This document shows positions 1 to 12,207 of a stretch of 64,000 nt of DNA, in pieces. The position numbers and the translations under genes were made by a program. The stretch spans positions 124,001 through 188,000 of the forward strand of contig JAGPYM010000034.1 of NCBI GenBank assembly GCA_020736575.1, read 5' to 3'. Below the pieces are notes generated by a model. It was not told where the DNA came from. It was given only the letters and a program-made list of their open reading frames with translations, and made no database searches. Every line of letters starts with the position of its first letter. Position 1 is the stretch's first letter. The DNA is from Thelonectria olida. Taxonomy: Eukaryota; Ascomycota; Sordariomycetes; Hypocreales; Nectriaceae.

Positions 1-687
1 GAAGTCATGGGCGTAATGGACATTCCATCGATGGTCATAGGCCGCCTAAGTCCGCCCGTCGGCATCTGGAAGCTGTTGCGAAACCTTCAAGACACGCAAA
101 AGCAAGGCCGTCTCGATGGCATAGAAGTCGTGTCAGGCCTGCCGCGGTCGTTGCTTGACATCTTTGCGAGCATTCTCGAGAATGATGTTGAGTACACTGA
201 GAGCCGGCTGTGGGCGTGGCCAGGCGAGATTGGCGAATACCTGCAATGCCATCTTTGGGATTGCTGGAGGTACAGTGGCATTCTTGACGTCAGGCGGCGA
301 AAGAGAATGAAGCAAAGGGGACAAGGATCCATGGGAGGAAATCAAGTGCAAGCAGCCCCGGCAAGCGAGCTGGTGCTTTGTCGGCTGATGGCATCCATGG
401 ACGCGCTGAACCGATCTTTTGAACTGCCGCAGAACGAGCATCTGCTCTGCCATAACGGCATGATGTATCCCCTGGTGACAGCAAGCCTCGAAGTTGAGCT
501 GTTGAAGGAACACCCTCACTGGCGGAGGACGCTGCTCGAGGTGCGCCAGGCGTTCCTACGGCGGGACTCGTTCAAGCTGCTCAAGGTTGCTTTTCAGACG
601 CTGGACGAAGTTTGGGCTTCTGGTTCGTCCAACTTCGATATAGATCAGGCGGCGATGAGCAAGGGCGTTGAAATTGCAGTGTTCTAG
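1..687 (+). CDS. Fungal transcription factor, C-terminal part (5' end outside window)
   Basis: The frame is open from the left edge of the window to a TAG at 685-687, so at least 228 codons of the 3' end are present and the N-terminus is missing. The visible part has the helical, Trp- and Leu-rich character of the C-terminal half of the fungal-specific transcription factor domain (Fungal_trans_2 type), with the usual pattern of a conserved pocket (CHNGMMYPLVTASLEVE) followed by a helix ending in a DEVW element near the stop. In this family the DNA-binding Zn2Cys6 cluster lies at the N-terminus, which cannot be seen here. It would act in the nucleus. A role as regulator of the oxidoreductase genes at 2909-9805 is possible from position only. 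The assignment rests on overall pattern, not on a signature motif. Confidence 0.6.
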   Translation, partial: EVMGVMDIPSMVIGRLSPPVGIWKLLRNLQDTQKQGRLDGIEVVSGLPRSLLDIFASILENDVEYTESRLWAWPGEIGEYLQCHLWDCWRYSGILDVRRRKRMKQRGQGSMGGNQVQAAPASELVLCRLMASMDALNRSFELPQNEHLLCHNGMMYPLVTASLEVELLKEHPHWRRTLLEVRQAFLRRDSFKLLKVAFQTLDEVWASGSSNFDIDQAAMSKGVEIAVF

Positions 688-1590
688 GCGACAGGTCACT
701 TACAATGGAATGGGCAGGGGAATGGGCAACATTAATGATAACGATTTTCTCTTTTTGATATTTCCTTTGTATTCATGACATCTGATACTCTGCATACGTC
801 TATGCACATGCTATGTTGATGGTTTCTAGATGTTTACGTCTTCGAGAAAGCCTCGATACTTTTTCAAATTTACGGGCGGTTTAGGGTAGGCTACCGCAGT
901 TGATAAAACACAGTCCGCTTGCCTCATCATTTATTTTAGTTCATTCTAACCATTTCTTTCTTTATTTTTATTTATCTCACTTCCTATCCATGTTCTTCAG
1001 CATCTGCCGCTTATATTGCCTGCGTATCGTCGCAACTCTATAAGATGTTGGAATTCCCAATGTTGTAAAACACCTTCAATTGAGACTGAAGTATCTCGTC
1101 TAATAAACGCAAAAACCTGCCCGGCCTCTTCCAAACGTAAACAAATTTCCGACCTCAGATTCATCCGTATTGCAGAGAAAGCCCCCATCATATCAATGTC
1201 TTGACAGCGCCCGCTTCCCCGCATTCTATTGTGAGGCTATTCAGAGAATTCAGGGACATTTCCAGATAACCATAATAAACGGTTCGCCGATCCTGGGGTC
1301 TAAGGCCCGATATAGGAAAGCCAAGCTGTAGACTAAACCTCTTGCGGTTATTTGGCCGCGCGGCGACTCCGCTAAATACGAGCCCCGTGTCGAACTTGGC
1401 CGAGGAGAAAGGAGGATAAATGGAATATTTACGGATCGGCCCCCATCGTTACCATTTGCTATTGTGTTATTTGCTCACTTCCCCTTTATTAACTCGCAGC
1501 GATGAGATAACCCAGCCTGCAGCAAGCGATCGACGTCGCCTCTAGAACACTTACACGTTCGACAAAACCATCAATGAACCAAGGCAAACG
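688..1590. other. Intergenic, 903 bp
   Basis: Holds the 3' flank of the transcription factor and the promoter of the glycosyltransferase at 1591. The first half is AT-rich; a GC-richer stretch lies around 1350-1420. Short open frames here have no coding character. No RNA gene or repeat recognised. Confidence 0.5.
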
Positions 1591-2798
1591 ATGCAACTGA
1601 ATATCCCCTCGCGCCTCCTCCGCGTTGTCGTTGGTTGTGGGCTGATTGCAGTTCTCCTCATCTCAACGCAACTTCTCATCATCCGACAAACCATTCCGAA
1701 GCCACTTGCTTCATCGCCAAGTCTTGAGAACGTTACAGCCAATACAGCGATTCCGCCCCTGGAACAAGACCCCTATTGGACGACCGAGCAGCTCAAGCCT
1801 AGGTTTGCCTATGCGCAATATGCCACAAATCGAGACTATCTGTGCAATGCTGTAAGTCTAAGGAAATGGTTGTCAGGAGAGCCTGGCAACACAGAACATG
1901 TGCACGTCTGACCCTGCCTCTAGATCATCAACTTTGTTCAACTTAGCCGCTACGGGGCCAAATATGACCAGGTTCTGATTCATCCCACCGAATGGTCAAA
2001 AGGTGTATGTCTCGAAAGCCCTGGCTTCTCTCGCCTCCTCAGCTAATCAGCACATGCTTGTAGAACTCAGAAGAAGCCAAAGCACTCGCAAATATACGCA
2101 AAACGTACCCGCAGCTCAACCTGCGACCTTTCGACGTCATCTCAACCAACAAGGGCGACTCGACTTGGAGGGACAGCCTCACCAAATTCCATGCCTTTGC
2201 TCTCACGGAATGGACTCGTGTGCTAGCCTTTGACTCGGACGCTCTGGTCCTGAATAGCATGGATCACTACTTCTTAAGCCCCCTGTCTCCTATCGCAGTG
2301 CCGCGAGCTTACTGGCTCAATGAAGCCGATACCGAAATCGCGAAGCAAGTGTTGGGCTCCCATGTCATGCTGCTCGAGCCGGATGAGAAGCGATATCATA
2401 AGATCATCAACGAGGCATTGTCATCGGGGGACTTTGACATGGAGGTTATCAACCACATGTTCCGCGACTCGGCCATGATTCTACCCCATCGAAGGCTTGC
2501 CCTCCTCACCGGAGAGTTCCGTGCCACTAACCACTCAAAGTATCTAGCGCCAGACGTTGATGTGGAATGGAACGCAATGGGAGAAGTCTCGCGAGCCGTT
2601 CTGGTCCATTTTAGTGACTGGCCTCTGCCAAAACCATGGAAAAAGCATTCTCAAAAGCAGTGGGAGACTGTGATGCCGGCGTGTCCCGACGACGACGTCG
2701 AGACGGAGGATAAGCCGAGGTGTGCAGATCGGCTGATGTGGACGGGTTTTTATGAGGATTATAACATGTATAAGGACAAGTACCGTGAGATTATATAG
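1591..2798 (+). CDS. GT8-like glycosyltransferase (glucose N-acetyltransferase 1-like)
   Basis: Spliced model: exons 1591-1851, 1924-2004 and 2064-2798, 358 residues, with GTAAGT and GTATGT donors and TAG acceptors; the phases match exactly. The protein is a type II membrane protein with a short cytosolic tail and one hydrophobic anchor at about residues 9-29, so the catalytic part should lie in the Golgi lumen. The DxD-type metal and nucleotide-sugar site is visible as AFDSDALVL, preceded by a TKFHAFALTEW segment and followed by HYFLSPLSPIAVPRAYW, the arrangement of glycogenin/Gnt1-like GT8 enzymes. Fungal Gnt1 adds GlcNAc in the Golgi; the exact donor and acceptor here are inferred. The gene is complete. 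ATG 1591 is chosen because it directly precedes the membrane anchor. Confidence 0.82.
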
Positions 2799-2908
2799 CT
2801 TTGTTCGAATATATGGCTGGCACGGGTGTATGAGAAGGTCAACAACGCCCAGATAGATCGTACGTGTTTAGGTAGTAACTTGTTGATTTTTTGGAGTATA
2901 GAGGCGAA

Positions 2909-4738
2909 CTACTCTGGAATACGGGCGTCCTTCGCATCTACGCCAGCAACCCATCTATACTTTGCAGCCGCATGTTCTTCGAGAGGATACTTGGCGCCCT
3001 CTTTGCCGTAGAAGTTCTCTCGGTAAGTACCGCCGGGCACAGCGTAGTCGTCCCAGAACAAACCTCTGGCTCGAAGCTCGGGAAGCAAGAGCTCAATGAT
3101 ATCTTTGAACGACTGAGGCCACACGGCGTATGCCTAAAAAGGTCGTTAGCGAAAAATACTAGTGACAAGGGGGAGGGAATCTTACAAAGTTGAAGCCATC
3201 GACATCGGCTTCTCGGACCCATTCCTCGAGGCCATCGGCTACTTGAGCCGGTGTGCCAACCAACAGCGGGCCGTTGCCGCCCAAGGCGACGTGCGCGGCG
3301 ACGGTGTGTTTGGTCCACTTCGAGTTGGCTGGGGAGAACTTGGCATAGCCTTCTACTGTTGATCTGTTGCCATGTTAGATCTGGCACGGTTGCTGAGTCT
3401 TCCTTGGTGTTGACTTACTTGACAGCATTGCTCTCGACCTGTCTCAACTCTTCATCATCACCGTATTGATCCAAATCAATGCCCGTCCATCCACCAAAGA
3501 GAGCCAGCGCGCCCTCAAGCGACGCATACTGCTTGTAGTCGTTATACTTGGCCAATGCCTCCTCCTCAGTCTTGCCCAAGATAGGGGTGACGAGGGCAAG
3601 CACCTTGATGCTGTTGGGATCTCTGCCAAAGCTGTCCCGAGCGAGTTGTCGAATTTCCGAGATGTTCTTCTTGCAGACGGATGGCGCATGGGCTGATGTG
3701 AAGATTGCCTCGGCATGCTGAGCTGCAAAGGCCTTTCCAGCACGCGACGCTCCGGCTTGGAATAAAAGAGGAGTGCGTTGGGGGCTGGGATCAACCAGAT
3801 GAGGACCTGGGACGGTAAAGTACTTGCCCGCGTGGTCGATTCTTCGAACTAGGTCTGGTGAGGTATATACTCCCTTCTCTCGATCGAGCTGGACTGCATC
3901 ATCGCGCCAGGAAGACTGGAAAAGCTTGTACATGACCTTCATATATTCTTCGGCTTGGGCATAACGATCGTCATGCTACTAGGTGTTAGAGAGGCTTCAC
4001 TGGTTGTGGACTTGCTCACGCTTAGTTGTTCAGTGCGACCTAGGTTCCTCGCCGCTGAGTCGAGGTAACTTGTCACAATCTGGCATCGTTTGTATTAGTC
4101 AGGGCTTATGGATGGTTGTGAATAGTGATTGGATGCATACATTCCAAGCAAACCTGCCATATAATGTTAGCTGGAACACCAACTGATAGCTCTTCATTAG
4201 CCTTACCTCCCCTTGGTCAAATGGTCAACAGTAGAGAGACGTCTGGCCAGATGATACGGTTGCTCGTAAGTTGTTGAGACAGTCACACCAAAGCCAATGT
4301 TTTTAGTTGCTGCCGCCATAGCAGGTACAGCAACGAGCGGCTCTGTAAGAGGCCATTGGGCACCAGAGATGACTGCGGGATCGAGAGACTTTTTGTACAC
4401 ATCATAACCACCTGTGGGACACTGTTAGCGATTAACTCTAGGGCTTAGATGTGTGTTGTGCCTTACCAAGAACATCTGCAATAAAGATACCGTGGAACTT
4501 GGCGTCTTCCAAGAGCTTTGCCAGCTCGACCCAATGTTCAATGTCTTTGAAACGATGGGACTGGTCGTCGGGATGTCGCCACAGGCCTGGTGACTGATGT
4601 CCACTGCCTGTTGTACAGAGTGATTGATCAGTATAAAATGACTCGTGATTCAAGTTTCGATTGCAACGTACACATCATGACAAAGGCATTGACAATCAAG
4701 TTTTTCTTCACCTGCGGAGCTTCACTGTTCGACGCCAT
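2909..4738 (-). CDS. LLM-class flavin-dependent monooxygenase (NtaA/SnaA/DszA-type)
   Basis: Eight exons on the minus strand: 4672-4738, 4467-4607, 4207-4411, 4141-4153, 4020-4079, 3419-3975, 3186-3363 and 2909-3133, summing to 1446 nt (481 residues). The family signature RFAWNIVTSYLDSAARNLG is complete only when a 13-nt microexon (4141-4153) is included. Other family features are SPGLWRHPDD near the N-terminus, GFGVTVSTTYEQPYHLARR, the FQAGASRAG block and a C-terminal DGFNFAY strand. Members use reduced FMN from a partner reductase to oxidise nitrilotriacetate, dibenzothiophene, dimethyl sulfide or similar compounds; which substrate applies is not readable here. The protein looks cytosolic. 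It lies on the same strand as the UNC-93-like transporter and the Baeyer-Villiger-type oxygenase, which suggests an uptake and oxidation module. Confidence 0.9.
4141..4153 (-). other. 13-nt microexon of the LLM monooxygenase
   Basis: Flanked by a TGGCAG acceptor and a GTATGC donor on the minus strand. It supplies residues FAWN in a conserved family block, and skipping it shifts the frame. Confidence 0.8.
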
Positions 4739-5533
4739 GGCTGCTTGCTGAACGAATGCTGTCTTCAACGACGAAATTCAATTGAGATGCAAATACCACA
4801 AAGCATGGAATATGCCATTGTGCAAAATAGAGACATCTTTATCCCCCAATGTATTTTACTAAGCCGAGCGTCGGCATCAGATCGGGGCTCAAGAATTGCG
4901 TGATTCTCGTGCTTATGATACACTCTCTTGCTGATCTCATTGATTCTAGAAGTGGACATCAAATGAGGGGGACGAAGCTGTAGCTCGTTTGTACGGTGGA
5001 TCTCGGCATTTGGTGCGCGGGGGTTGATGATGGATGATAGGTCATAAAGGTGCTGTGTGACTTGCATGGGAAGACGGATGGCGCAATATTTGACGTGTGT
5101 TGCAAATGCCCAACGTCGTGTAGCACTCTCGACTTGTGTTTTGACAAAGATGAGCTAGTGTTTAGCCTCGATCCTAGCCACTGATAAGACACGGTATTCT
5201 TTCTGTATTCAGGCAATAGGGCGCGAGGATGTGTCAGTTGATTTGCTACCGGGGCACTACTGTAACTAGTATCCAAGACTCCGGGTCTTGGACTTCGTGG
5301 CATAACCTCATTACTAGCGATGGACAATAGGAGTCCTGTGAAGGCACTTGGATATGCTGAGTGAAGTCTGAAGGAGTATCTTTGAAGTTGCAGCACTTGA
5401 TATTCACGAGAAAATTGCACAGAGGTTTCATCATCTTAGGTCTATTTGTTTGGTCATACGAGTACCCAACGTCTAGCAGATCTATATCTCTATGCTAAGT
5501 ATTCTCCAGACAACAAGCTCCCGTTTATACCCA
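4739..5533. other. Intergenic, 795 bp
   Basis: Promoter of the LLM monooxygenase (minus strand) and 3' flank of the UNC-93-like gene. Small open frames here are not supported. No repeat or RNA gene recognised. Confidence 0.5.
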
Positions 5534-7172
5534 TTAAGACTTGGTAATCTCCGTAACTTGCTCCGTCTCCTCGCCAGAGTTGGAAACATCATTCTGGCTG
5601 TTGACGAATCCAGAAACTCCAGTCTCCTCGCCGGAAACTGACTTGGTTCCAAACTCTCGGATCACCAACCAAGCCGGGACAATCGCGACAGCCCACAGAG
5701 TAAAGTTGAAGTAGACGCCACCGACACTAGCGAAAAGAGGCAAAGAGGTCAGGCCGTAGCTGACTGCCTGCCAAGCCGATTCCGTACCACGAAGAAGGGC
5801 GGAATAGCGGATGATCTGGTCCTGAGTCTCGGCGAGGTTATGAATCAGAAAGTATAGGAAGAGGTAGTTGAGCTGGAAGCCAATGGAAAGGAAGATGAAG
5901 ACGGCGAACGCGGCGCCGAAGCCAGAGCTAGACCAGTCGTAGGTAGGCTTGGTATGGTTGAACTTGGTCACATTGACTGTCGCCCAAGTCCACCATCCTC
6001 CCTGAAGTGCCACAATGGTCCAGAACGCGCCTCGAGCTCGAACCTTTAGAGCAATGCTGGTTCGGTCAAGCCAGAGCTACAACCACAATAAGTATTTAAC
6101 AACATGAATGAAGAAATCGATATAAACTTACACCTAGAACATTTCCGCCAGTCACAGCAATAAGACCAGCCACGAACGAACCCAGGGCGCGGGCGCGGAC
6201 AGTGAACCACACTGGAAGATGTTAGCGAACATGACCTAGTCAAAGTAGGTGAGTAGAACTCACTCGAGAGGTAGGTAAAGAAGACCGCCTCAGCAAAAAC
6301 GGCCTGTCCAATGAATAGGACGATAAGAAGGAATCTCTTGGTGAGGAAGAGCGAAGTCGTCTTCTTGATCTCATACCAAGGGTCTTGGGCAATGTGAAGT
6401 TCAACCTTCTTTCCATCCTTGCGCTCAACGTGCTCGGGGCGGTTGAGTAGCAGAGCCACCAAGGGGCCGGCAGCCTGAAGGGCGATAAAAACCTCGAAGA
6501 CGGTATAAGAAACCTTGCCGGCCTTGTTGTCGTCGGCGTTGAGTCCCAGGTTAATGGCACCGCCGAGGATTTGACCAGCCAAACGATAGGTGAGCCAGTA
6601 GCCCAGAGCCTTTCCTCGGTTCCAAGGCTCCGGGTACGCGATGGCAATGGCGGCTTCAGCCATCCAGAAGACACCAGCGGAAATACCACAGAGGGCTGCA
6701 CCAAAGAGGACGAGCCACTCGGTTCCGTAGCGGTTGTTTGTGTAGAGACCAGCAGCGAAAGGAGCATATCCGATTCTTGACCATCTGTCAGAGCCTTCAT
6801 CGCGGGGTACCAGCAGGTAATCGACTTACGTTCCAAAAATTAAGGCACCCTTGATGCCAATGTACCGAACCATGCCGCTGGAAAAGTAGCACGAGACAAC
6901 CATGAGACAGAAGGTGAGGGCGTTGGCAGCGTTGACCAGATGGGGAGATTCAGCACCGCCTGCACCCAGAGAGTTCATGGCTCCCCAAATTCCCGGCGCG
7001 GAGAAGTTGCAGAGACCAAGGATGGTGATGTTGAAGAAGGTTGACCGATACCATCTCACTACCTGGCTGTCAGTTATGTCCATACCTCCCCTTGGAGTCG
7101 ATGCTTACCAGCATGCTGCTGATCCTTGGGAGGCTCAACCTCGCTCTCGGTGTGTCGAGATGCAACCGCCAT
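5534..7172 (-). CDS. UNC-93-like MFS membrane protein
   Basis: Five exons on the minus strand: 7109-7172, 6830-7058, 6264-6775, 6132-6211 and 5534-6076; 475 residues with matching phases. After a short charged N-terminus (about 22 residues) comes a VRWYRSTFFN segment and a series of about 11-12 hydrophobic segments. NFSAPGIWGAMNSLGAGG is characteristic of the fungal UNC-93-like branch of the major facilitator superfamily, and a GGNVLGLWLDR-type loop occurs later. The C-terminal tail is hydrophilic and Glu/Ser-rich. It should sit in the plasma membrane or an organelle membrane; the substrate of fungal UNC-93-like proteins is generally unknown. Flanked on both sides by flavin-dependent oxygenases on the same strand, it is a candidate importer or exporter for their substrate or product. 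Confidence 0.88.
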
Positions 7173-7850
7173 TGTGACTTTGTTCAAGCTGAGATATTGC
7201 AAAGAGGTCCCAAGGTCAATATCCACGAGTCGATCAGTTACAGATCACAAAGTTCTTGGCATCTGCAAGTGCATGCAGATGGACATTTATATACCCTCAC
7301 CATCGCACTGCCTGCCATTTGGTCCTTGCCCCCTACCCTACCGTTTGGAAGTGGTGGAAAGCACGTCATTCGAGCCCTAGGCAGTCTTACACCGAACTGT
7401 CTATACCCCCGGCATACCGAGTTTAGTGCGAACGCACTGCCGTTGAGCAATTGCGTGTGGGAAATCTAGAACCGCATAGCACGGTCTTCTTGATCTCTTA
7501 GAAACAAACCTCTTTCCTCCTAGCTCGCTTGGCGTAGAGCAACGGACTCCTTCTCATGCGAGACTCAACTCTGATGGGACAGCATGAACAGATAACGCCG
7601 CGGGAGGTTCGCCGAGCGCGTGGCTCGCGTACACGGGCAAGTCCAAGTGTCCCACACTGGTAAGGATCCGCGTCCGGAGCCGATCAGACGCAGGCAACGT
7701 GGGTGCAGATCCCTGTCGCAACGTGGATTAGCACTCACAGCGCCAGTGTCGCCAGATTGGAGGCGGATGGCGTGCAAAGCTGCCTCGTACTATCATCTTG
7801 CCATTGAAGATTTTTAAATTATTTCCTCGTCTAGATTTGGGCTGCATTTT
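7173..7850. other. Intergenic, 678 bp
   Basis: Promoter of the UNC-93-like gene (minus strand) and 3' flank of the FAD monooxygenase. Nothing further recognised. Confidence 0.5.
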
Positions 7851-9805
7851 CTATGGAACGACCCACCACTCTTCGTGCAGGTTTCTTAGATCGACGTCGT
7901 CGGGGAGTTTGAGGTACGGAGTCATGTCCGATTCGGGGTCTGTTTCCAGCCTCGTCCACCCGTTGCCAAAGTACCAGGCGAACCTGTTCCCAGAGTCGGA
8001 GAGATACTCATACTCCCAGTCTTCCCATTTGGGATCTCGCCTAATTACCGTGAGATGTGCCGCGCTGCCGGGCCACAGCCCATGGATCCGTCCACCCGGT
8101 TGACCGCCGTTGTACCACGAGCTGCAGTTGTCAGTAAGAACCGTCTTGGCGAAGAAGGCGTCCGAGAACTCGGTAAAGTCGTCTGCAGCCTTTTGAGAGG
8201 GAGTGATAGCCTTGATTCCCTCACGTGATGCTTTGCGGAGGAGTTTCGCATAGTAGGTCAGTTGGGTCTCGACGCTCTGAGGCACTGTTCCTGAAGGGCC
8301 AGTCGCTTGAGGACCGTGGACGAAGAGGAAGTTGGGGAATCCTGGCGTTGCAAGACCGAAATAGGTGTATGGGAACCCGTGACCGGTTTCTTGGTCCCAG
8401 ATGCTCTGGAGGTCCTTTCCCAAGGCTTGGATTGGGAATTGAGGAACCATGTCGACGTTTGCACCAGTCGCGCAAATGACGGCATCAACGTCTCTCTGCA
8501 CGCCGTCCTCCGTCTCAATACCCGTCTCTGTGAATCTCTTGATTCGAGTGCGGATATATTCCACATTGTCCTCCGAGATGGCCTCCAGATATCCTGGTCC
8601 GGGAGTAAGACGACGACAGTTTGGCGAAAAGTCGGGAACAATGTGCTCGAGGAGCTCCGGCTTCTTCGCCAGTCTCTCCTTCATGATGTCGATGAACTTT
8701 TCTCGCAGCGCCGCATTTTCCTCGTTATTTCTGAAGAAGGTGCCAAAGCGACGCCAGTACTTGTCCTCGAGGACCTTGCGGAACTTCAAATAAGACTCCG
8801 GGTCTTCGGTCCACTGGCGCTTCTGCTCCTCCGAGTAGGGCTGAGGCTCAAATGTTCGATCGTCGCCAGCCCACGACGCTGCAATCCAGGTTTTGTTGCG
8901 CGCATAGTGATCCAACCTTCTCACGACCTTTTGCAAATTTGCGACGACTTGGATGCCGCTCGCGCCGTTGCCAATGACAGCCACTTTCTTGCCCTTGGGG
9001 TCAAACGAGGGATCCCAGTTGGACGTATGTCGCACAAGGCCCTTGTAGTCGGATATTCCGGGGTAGTCGGGCAGCTTCCACGCATTGAACCGGCCAATTG
9101 AAGACAGGACGAACTCTGCCTTTGTCTCCGTCACCTCGTCCGTCTCCAGATTTCTCACTTTGATCACCCACACGCCCTCGTCCTTGTCCCACGTCGTGCC
9201 CTCGACCTTGTGACTGAGCTTTGCGAACTGGTAAACGTCGTACTTTCGCGCAACCGCCTGCCAATAGTCGCGAATCTCAGCTCCGGGAGAGAACTGATCG
9301 GACCAGTCGGTCTTGGGCTCAAATGTCGACTGATAGACATGCGAGGGAATGTCGCACCTTACGCCAGGGTAGATGTTCTCAAACCAGGTGCCGGCCTAGC
9401 GAATCTGATTAGCAAACGGGCAACTAGAAGCATGGGGACATAATTATTCCAACGCACAAGGTCGGCATTCTTCTCGAAAATGGTCAGTTGGATACCAGGA
9501 ACTTTCTTGGGCAGCAAGACTCCGGCCAGGATGCCAGAGAGGCCGCCTCCAATCACGGCGACTCTCAGGGATCGCGGCTCGTCAATGAATTTGTCCACCA
9601 GGGTGAGGCGAGGATTATCGTATGGAGATTTGGGTTTGCCGTTGGTGCCATTAGCGACCGGAATACCATTCTTGGATTCCGGAGCTTGGATCACCGCCTC
9701 TACGGCCACACTCCCGGTAGACCCTGACTCGGGCTGCGAGCCAGGCTTCCCGGCATTGCTGATGCCGAGTGGCACTGTGCCGTTTTGACGGGTCGTGAGG
9801 GTCAT
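7851..9805 (-). CDS. FAD-dependent Baeyer-Villiger-type monooxygenase
   Basis: Two exons, 9458-9805 and 7851-9395 (GTGCGT donor, CGCTAG acceptor), coding 630 residues. A low-complexity N-terminal extension of about 65 residues precedes the FAD-binding Rossmann motif GGGLSG (residues 86-91). The Baeyer-Villiger fingerprint follows at about residues 233-244 as YKGLVRHTSNWD, which fits FxGxxxHxxxW with Tyr in place of Phe. The second dinucleotide (NADPH) motif is GNGASG at about 258-263. ATG stands near the FAD-dependent C-terminal part. Enzymes of this class insert oxygen next to ketones using NADPH and O2; cyclohexanone- and phenylacetone-type enzymes are relatives. An upstream in-frame ATG near 9883 would add 26 residues, but ATG 9805 starts a more typical N-terminus. 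It shares strand and vicinity with the UNC-93-like and LLM genes. Confidence 0.9.
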
Positions 9806-11318
9806 TGTGGCTTGAAGAACGAGAGCCTGTAGTCTATCTGGACTACTAGCAAGAGACAGGTCCGTAATGTCGAGCCAAGTCAATCCTTTATTTCATTCTC
9901 GCCGCTTCGTCTCCCCTCACTGCCGTACACGGCTGTATCAAGCACGTTAGGACACTCCCGGGTGACATCATTCTAGCGCGTGTCATCTCTTAAACTGTGC
10001 GGCCGCTTCACTGTTGAAACCCGCGTGGACTCGGCGTAGCTCCGATGATGTTGGTGGTGAAATGCTGCCCGCGATGGCGCCTCTGCCCCACGGTCTTACA
10101 CCATCTCAGACCCACCACCCATCAGCGTCGCTGGCTTAATCTCTGTCCAGTCGGAAGGGAGATGAATCGTTGACCCTGGCTGACTTGCGCCAATGCCATG
10201 AGAGTGTGACCGGGGAGTTGTGTCATGCTAAAATGGCGCAAATTAATCTCCTACTTGGCATCCCACGGCGCCGGGGAGCGGAGAAATTGGGATAGAGCGC
10301 TTCTTTCGCTTCTCCAAGTTCGAACCTCGTGGCTTGACTTCTAGAAGTCCTGCCTCGTGGCATTAGCCTACGGATCAAACTTTCATCGCCATTCGCTACC
10401 TAGGAACCTCTGTCTTGCTCTATTTGCGCCACTGATGGAATCCGGAAATGAGAGTCGTTTGGACTGGGAGTCTGGACACAACATTTCACTACGACCGGTG
10501 GTTCAACCACTGAGCTGCGCATTTACTTAGTTTGGAGGACATATGAGGAATTTTTATGCACATTTATTCATCTTCAAGTCAGCTAATAAACTCTCAAATT
10601 TCCCTTTTGCCAGCTCCGTTAGCATGTTCGATGGATGGGCAATGCTGGAGCATCACGAATGTTGATGAGAGCGCCCATATTAGGGAAATTTGTGGAATAT
10701 GTGTTTCTTAACCTTAAATTTTAAAATGATATCAGAACTCGACGTGAAATGATGTTTAAAGACGGGCGATTGTTGTTATCGTGCTGCTTCCTCAAGACTG
10801 TATCCCCCCGGATACGCTTGTTCACAGATGACGCATCGAACTTAAGTCTTGTTGGCCTTGGATTTCAAGATATCACGCCTACCTTCATTGAGACTTAGTT
10901 CGGTAATCGAATCAAGGCTGATTGGTGAGGTTCTAGAGTTGTCTCGTGGGTAAGGTCTGATCGGTAAGCCCATGGTGCAGGGAGCTCTAACTTGGCAACA
11001 TGCACATGCTCACTGGTAACGGAACCTCGTGGGCATCAGAATAAGAATTTGAATGAGAAGAATGACGCCCTGGATTGGAGGAAACCGAACCATCTCTACT
11101 TCCCCGAATGATCTTGTTTCAGCCGCGACTGTGCCGGGCTGACAATTCATTGCCACCACCCAGCTTGGATAGAACCAAGCAACCAGGCTTTCCAAGGTTG
11201 CAAAAGCCAACGTGGCATAGGCCGTGTATAACCTCTTCAGCACAGAAAACTCGCTCAATCAAAATACATTTCACATTAGGTAAGTATCTCGAACTCTTTA
11301 TGGACGCCCTGCTGGCCT
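9806..11318. other. Intergenic, 1513 bp
   Basis: Contains the promoter of the Baeyer-Villiger-type oxygenase at its left end. No credible open frame, RNA gene or repeat seen; AT-rich around 10530-10760. Confidence 0.45.
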
Positions 11319-11671
11319 TCAGATAAAATCCACAACGGCAGTAGCAGCAGCCCAGATGGCTTGAAAAATATCCCCCCGGCAAGAAGCCCCAGTCACTGCG
11401 CGGTGGATAGCGACGGCGCCGATAGTCGCCGCAACAAAACATGTGGCGATCTTGCGCGATGTTCCGGACCGTAAGATGGCCGTCCCAAGAATGAAGTCGA
11501 AGACAGGGATGGGTGAGCTTCGGTTGAGCCATCATCAAGCCGACGCTGGTTCTGATACTGATAGAAGGCCGCTGTAGACGTGGCGCCGTGACTGAATCGT
11601 GACGCGCTTCCGTAATAGAGCAGTAGAGCGAGCGATATGGGGAGGTATTTTTTAAGAAAGGGAGTAAGCAT
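11319..11671 (-). CDS. Small predicted membrane protein, 103 aa
   Basis: Not recognised. Model: exon 11559-11671, a 41-nt intron (11518-11558, GTATCA donor, CCGAAG acceptor) and exon 11319-11517. The join gives 103 residues with no internal stop and continuous membrane-protein character: a signal/anchor-like helix (LPISLALLLYYGSAS), a second hydrophobic stretch (IPVFDFILGTAIL), a third (FVAATIGAVAIH) and a fourth Ala-rich segment ending ATAVVDFI. Without the intron the frame runs into a TGATGA, so either the intron is real or the gene is broken. A 41-nt intron is at the lower limit, but similar lengths are needed in other genes of this window. Function unknown. Confidence 0.4.
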
Positions 11672-12207
11672 TTTATTCGAGTCTTGAATGAGGGTTGGTC
11701 ATCAATCAGGAGGAGGAATTGCTCTGGCGGTGGTAGGAGCCTTATGTTGTCTCAACGGCTTGTTCGGTAAATTGATTAGTGAAAGAAAGATGAAGTCCGA
11801 GGCTTGTTCCTACTTGAGCGATGCCAACCTCTTATAGTTGTCGATCTGTAGTTGTGTCTTCACAAAGTACGTCTACTAGGTCTTAGTCAGATGCCATCAT
11901 GGAATGTTGAGAACACAACACAACTGGTCAAGGACCGAGCTGGTTGAGGATGCAGTCCTTCAAAGTTAATAGAAAACTGTAATCATAGGCAACAAATACC
12001 GTCACATCTTGGTTAGTATAAAGATTGCACAGAGGTTGTTTTGGCATTGAAGACGGGAAACAGGCCTCTCTCCCTTTCTATCTAATCCTGGCCTCTACCT
12101 CAAACTTGAGTTGGCCCTCACCATCTACATATCAAAGAAAAGAAACCCTGAAAACGGCATCTTTACATGATGGTTTCTCTACTCTAGTAGAAGTACGCGA
12201 CAGGCTC
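11672..12207. other. Intergenic, 536 bp
   Basis: Lies between the small membrane protein (start side) and the 3' end of the cupin gene. Nothing recognised. Confidence 0.45.
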
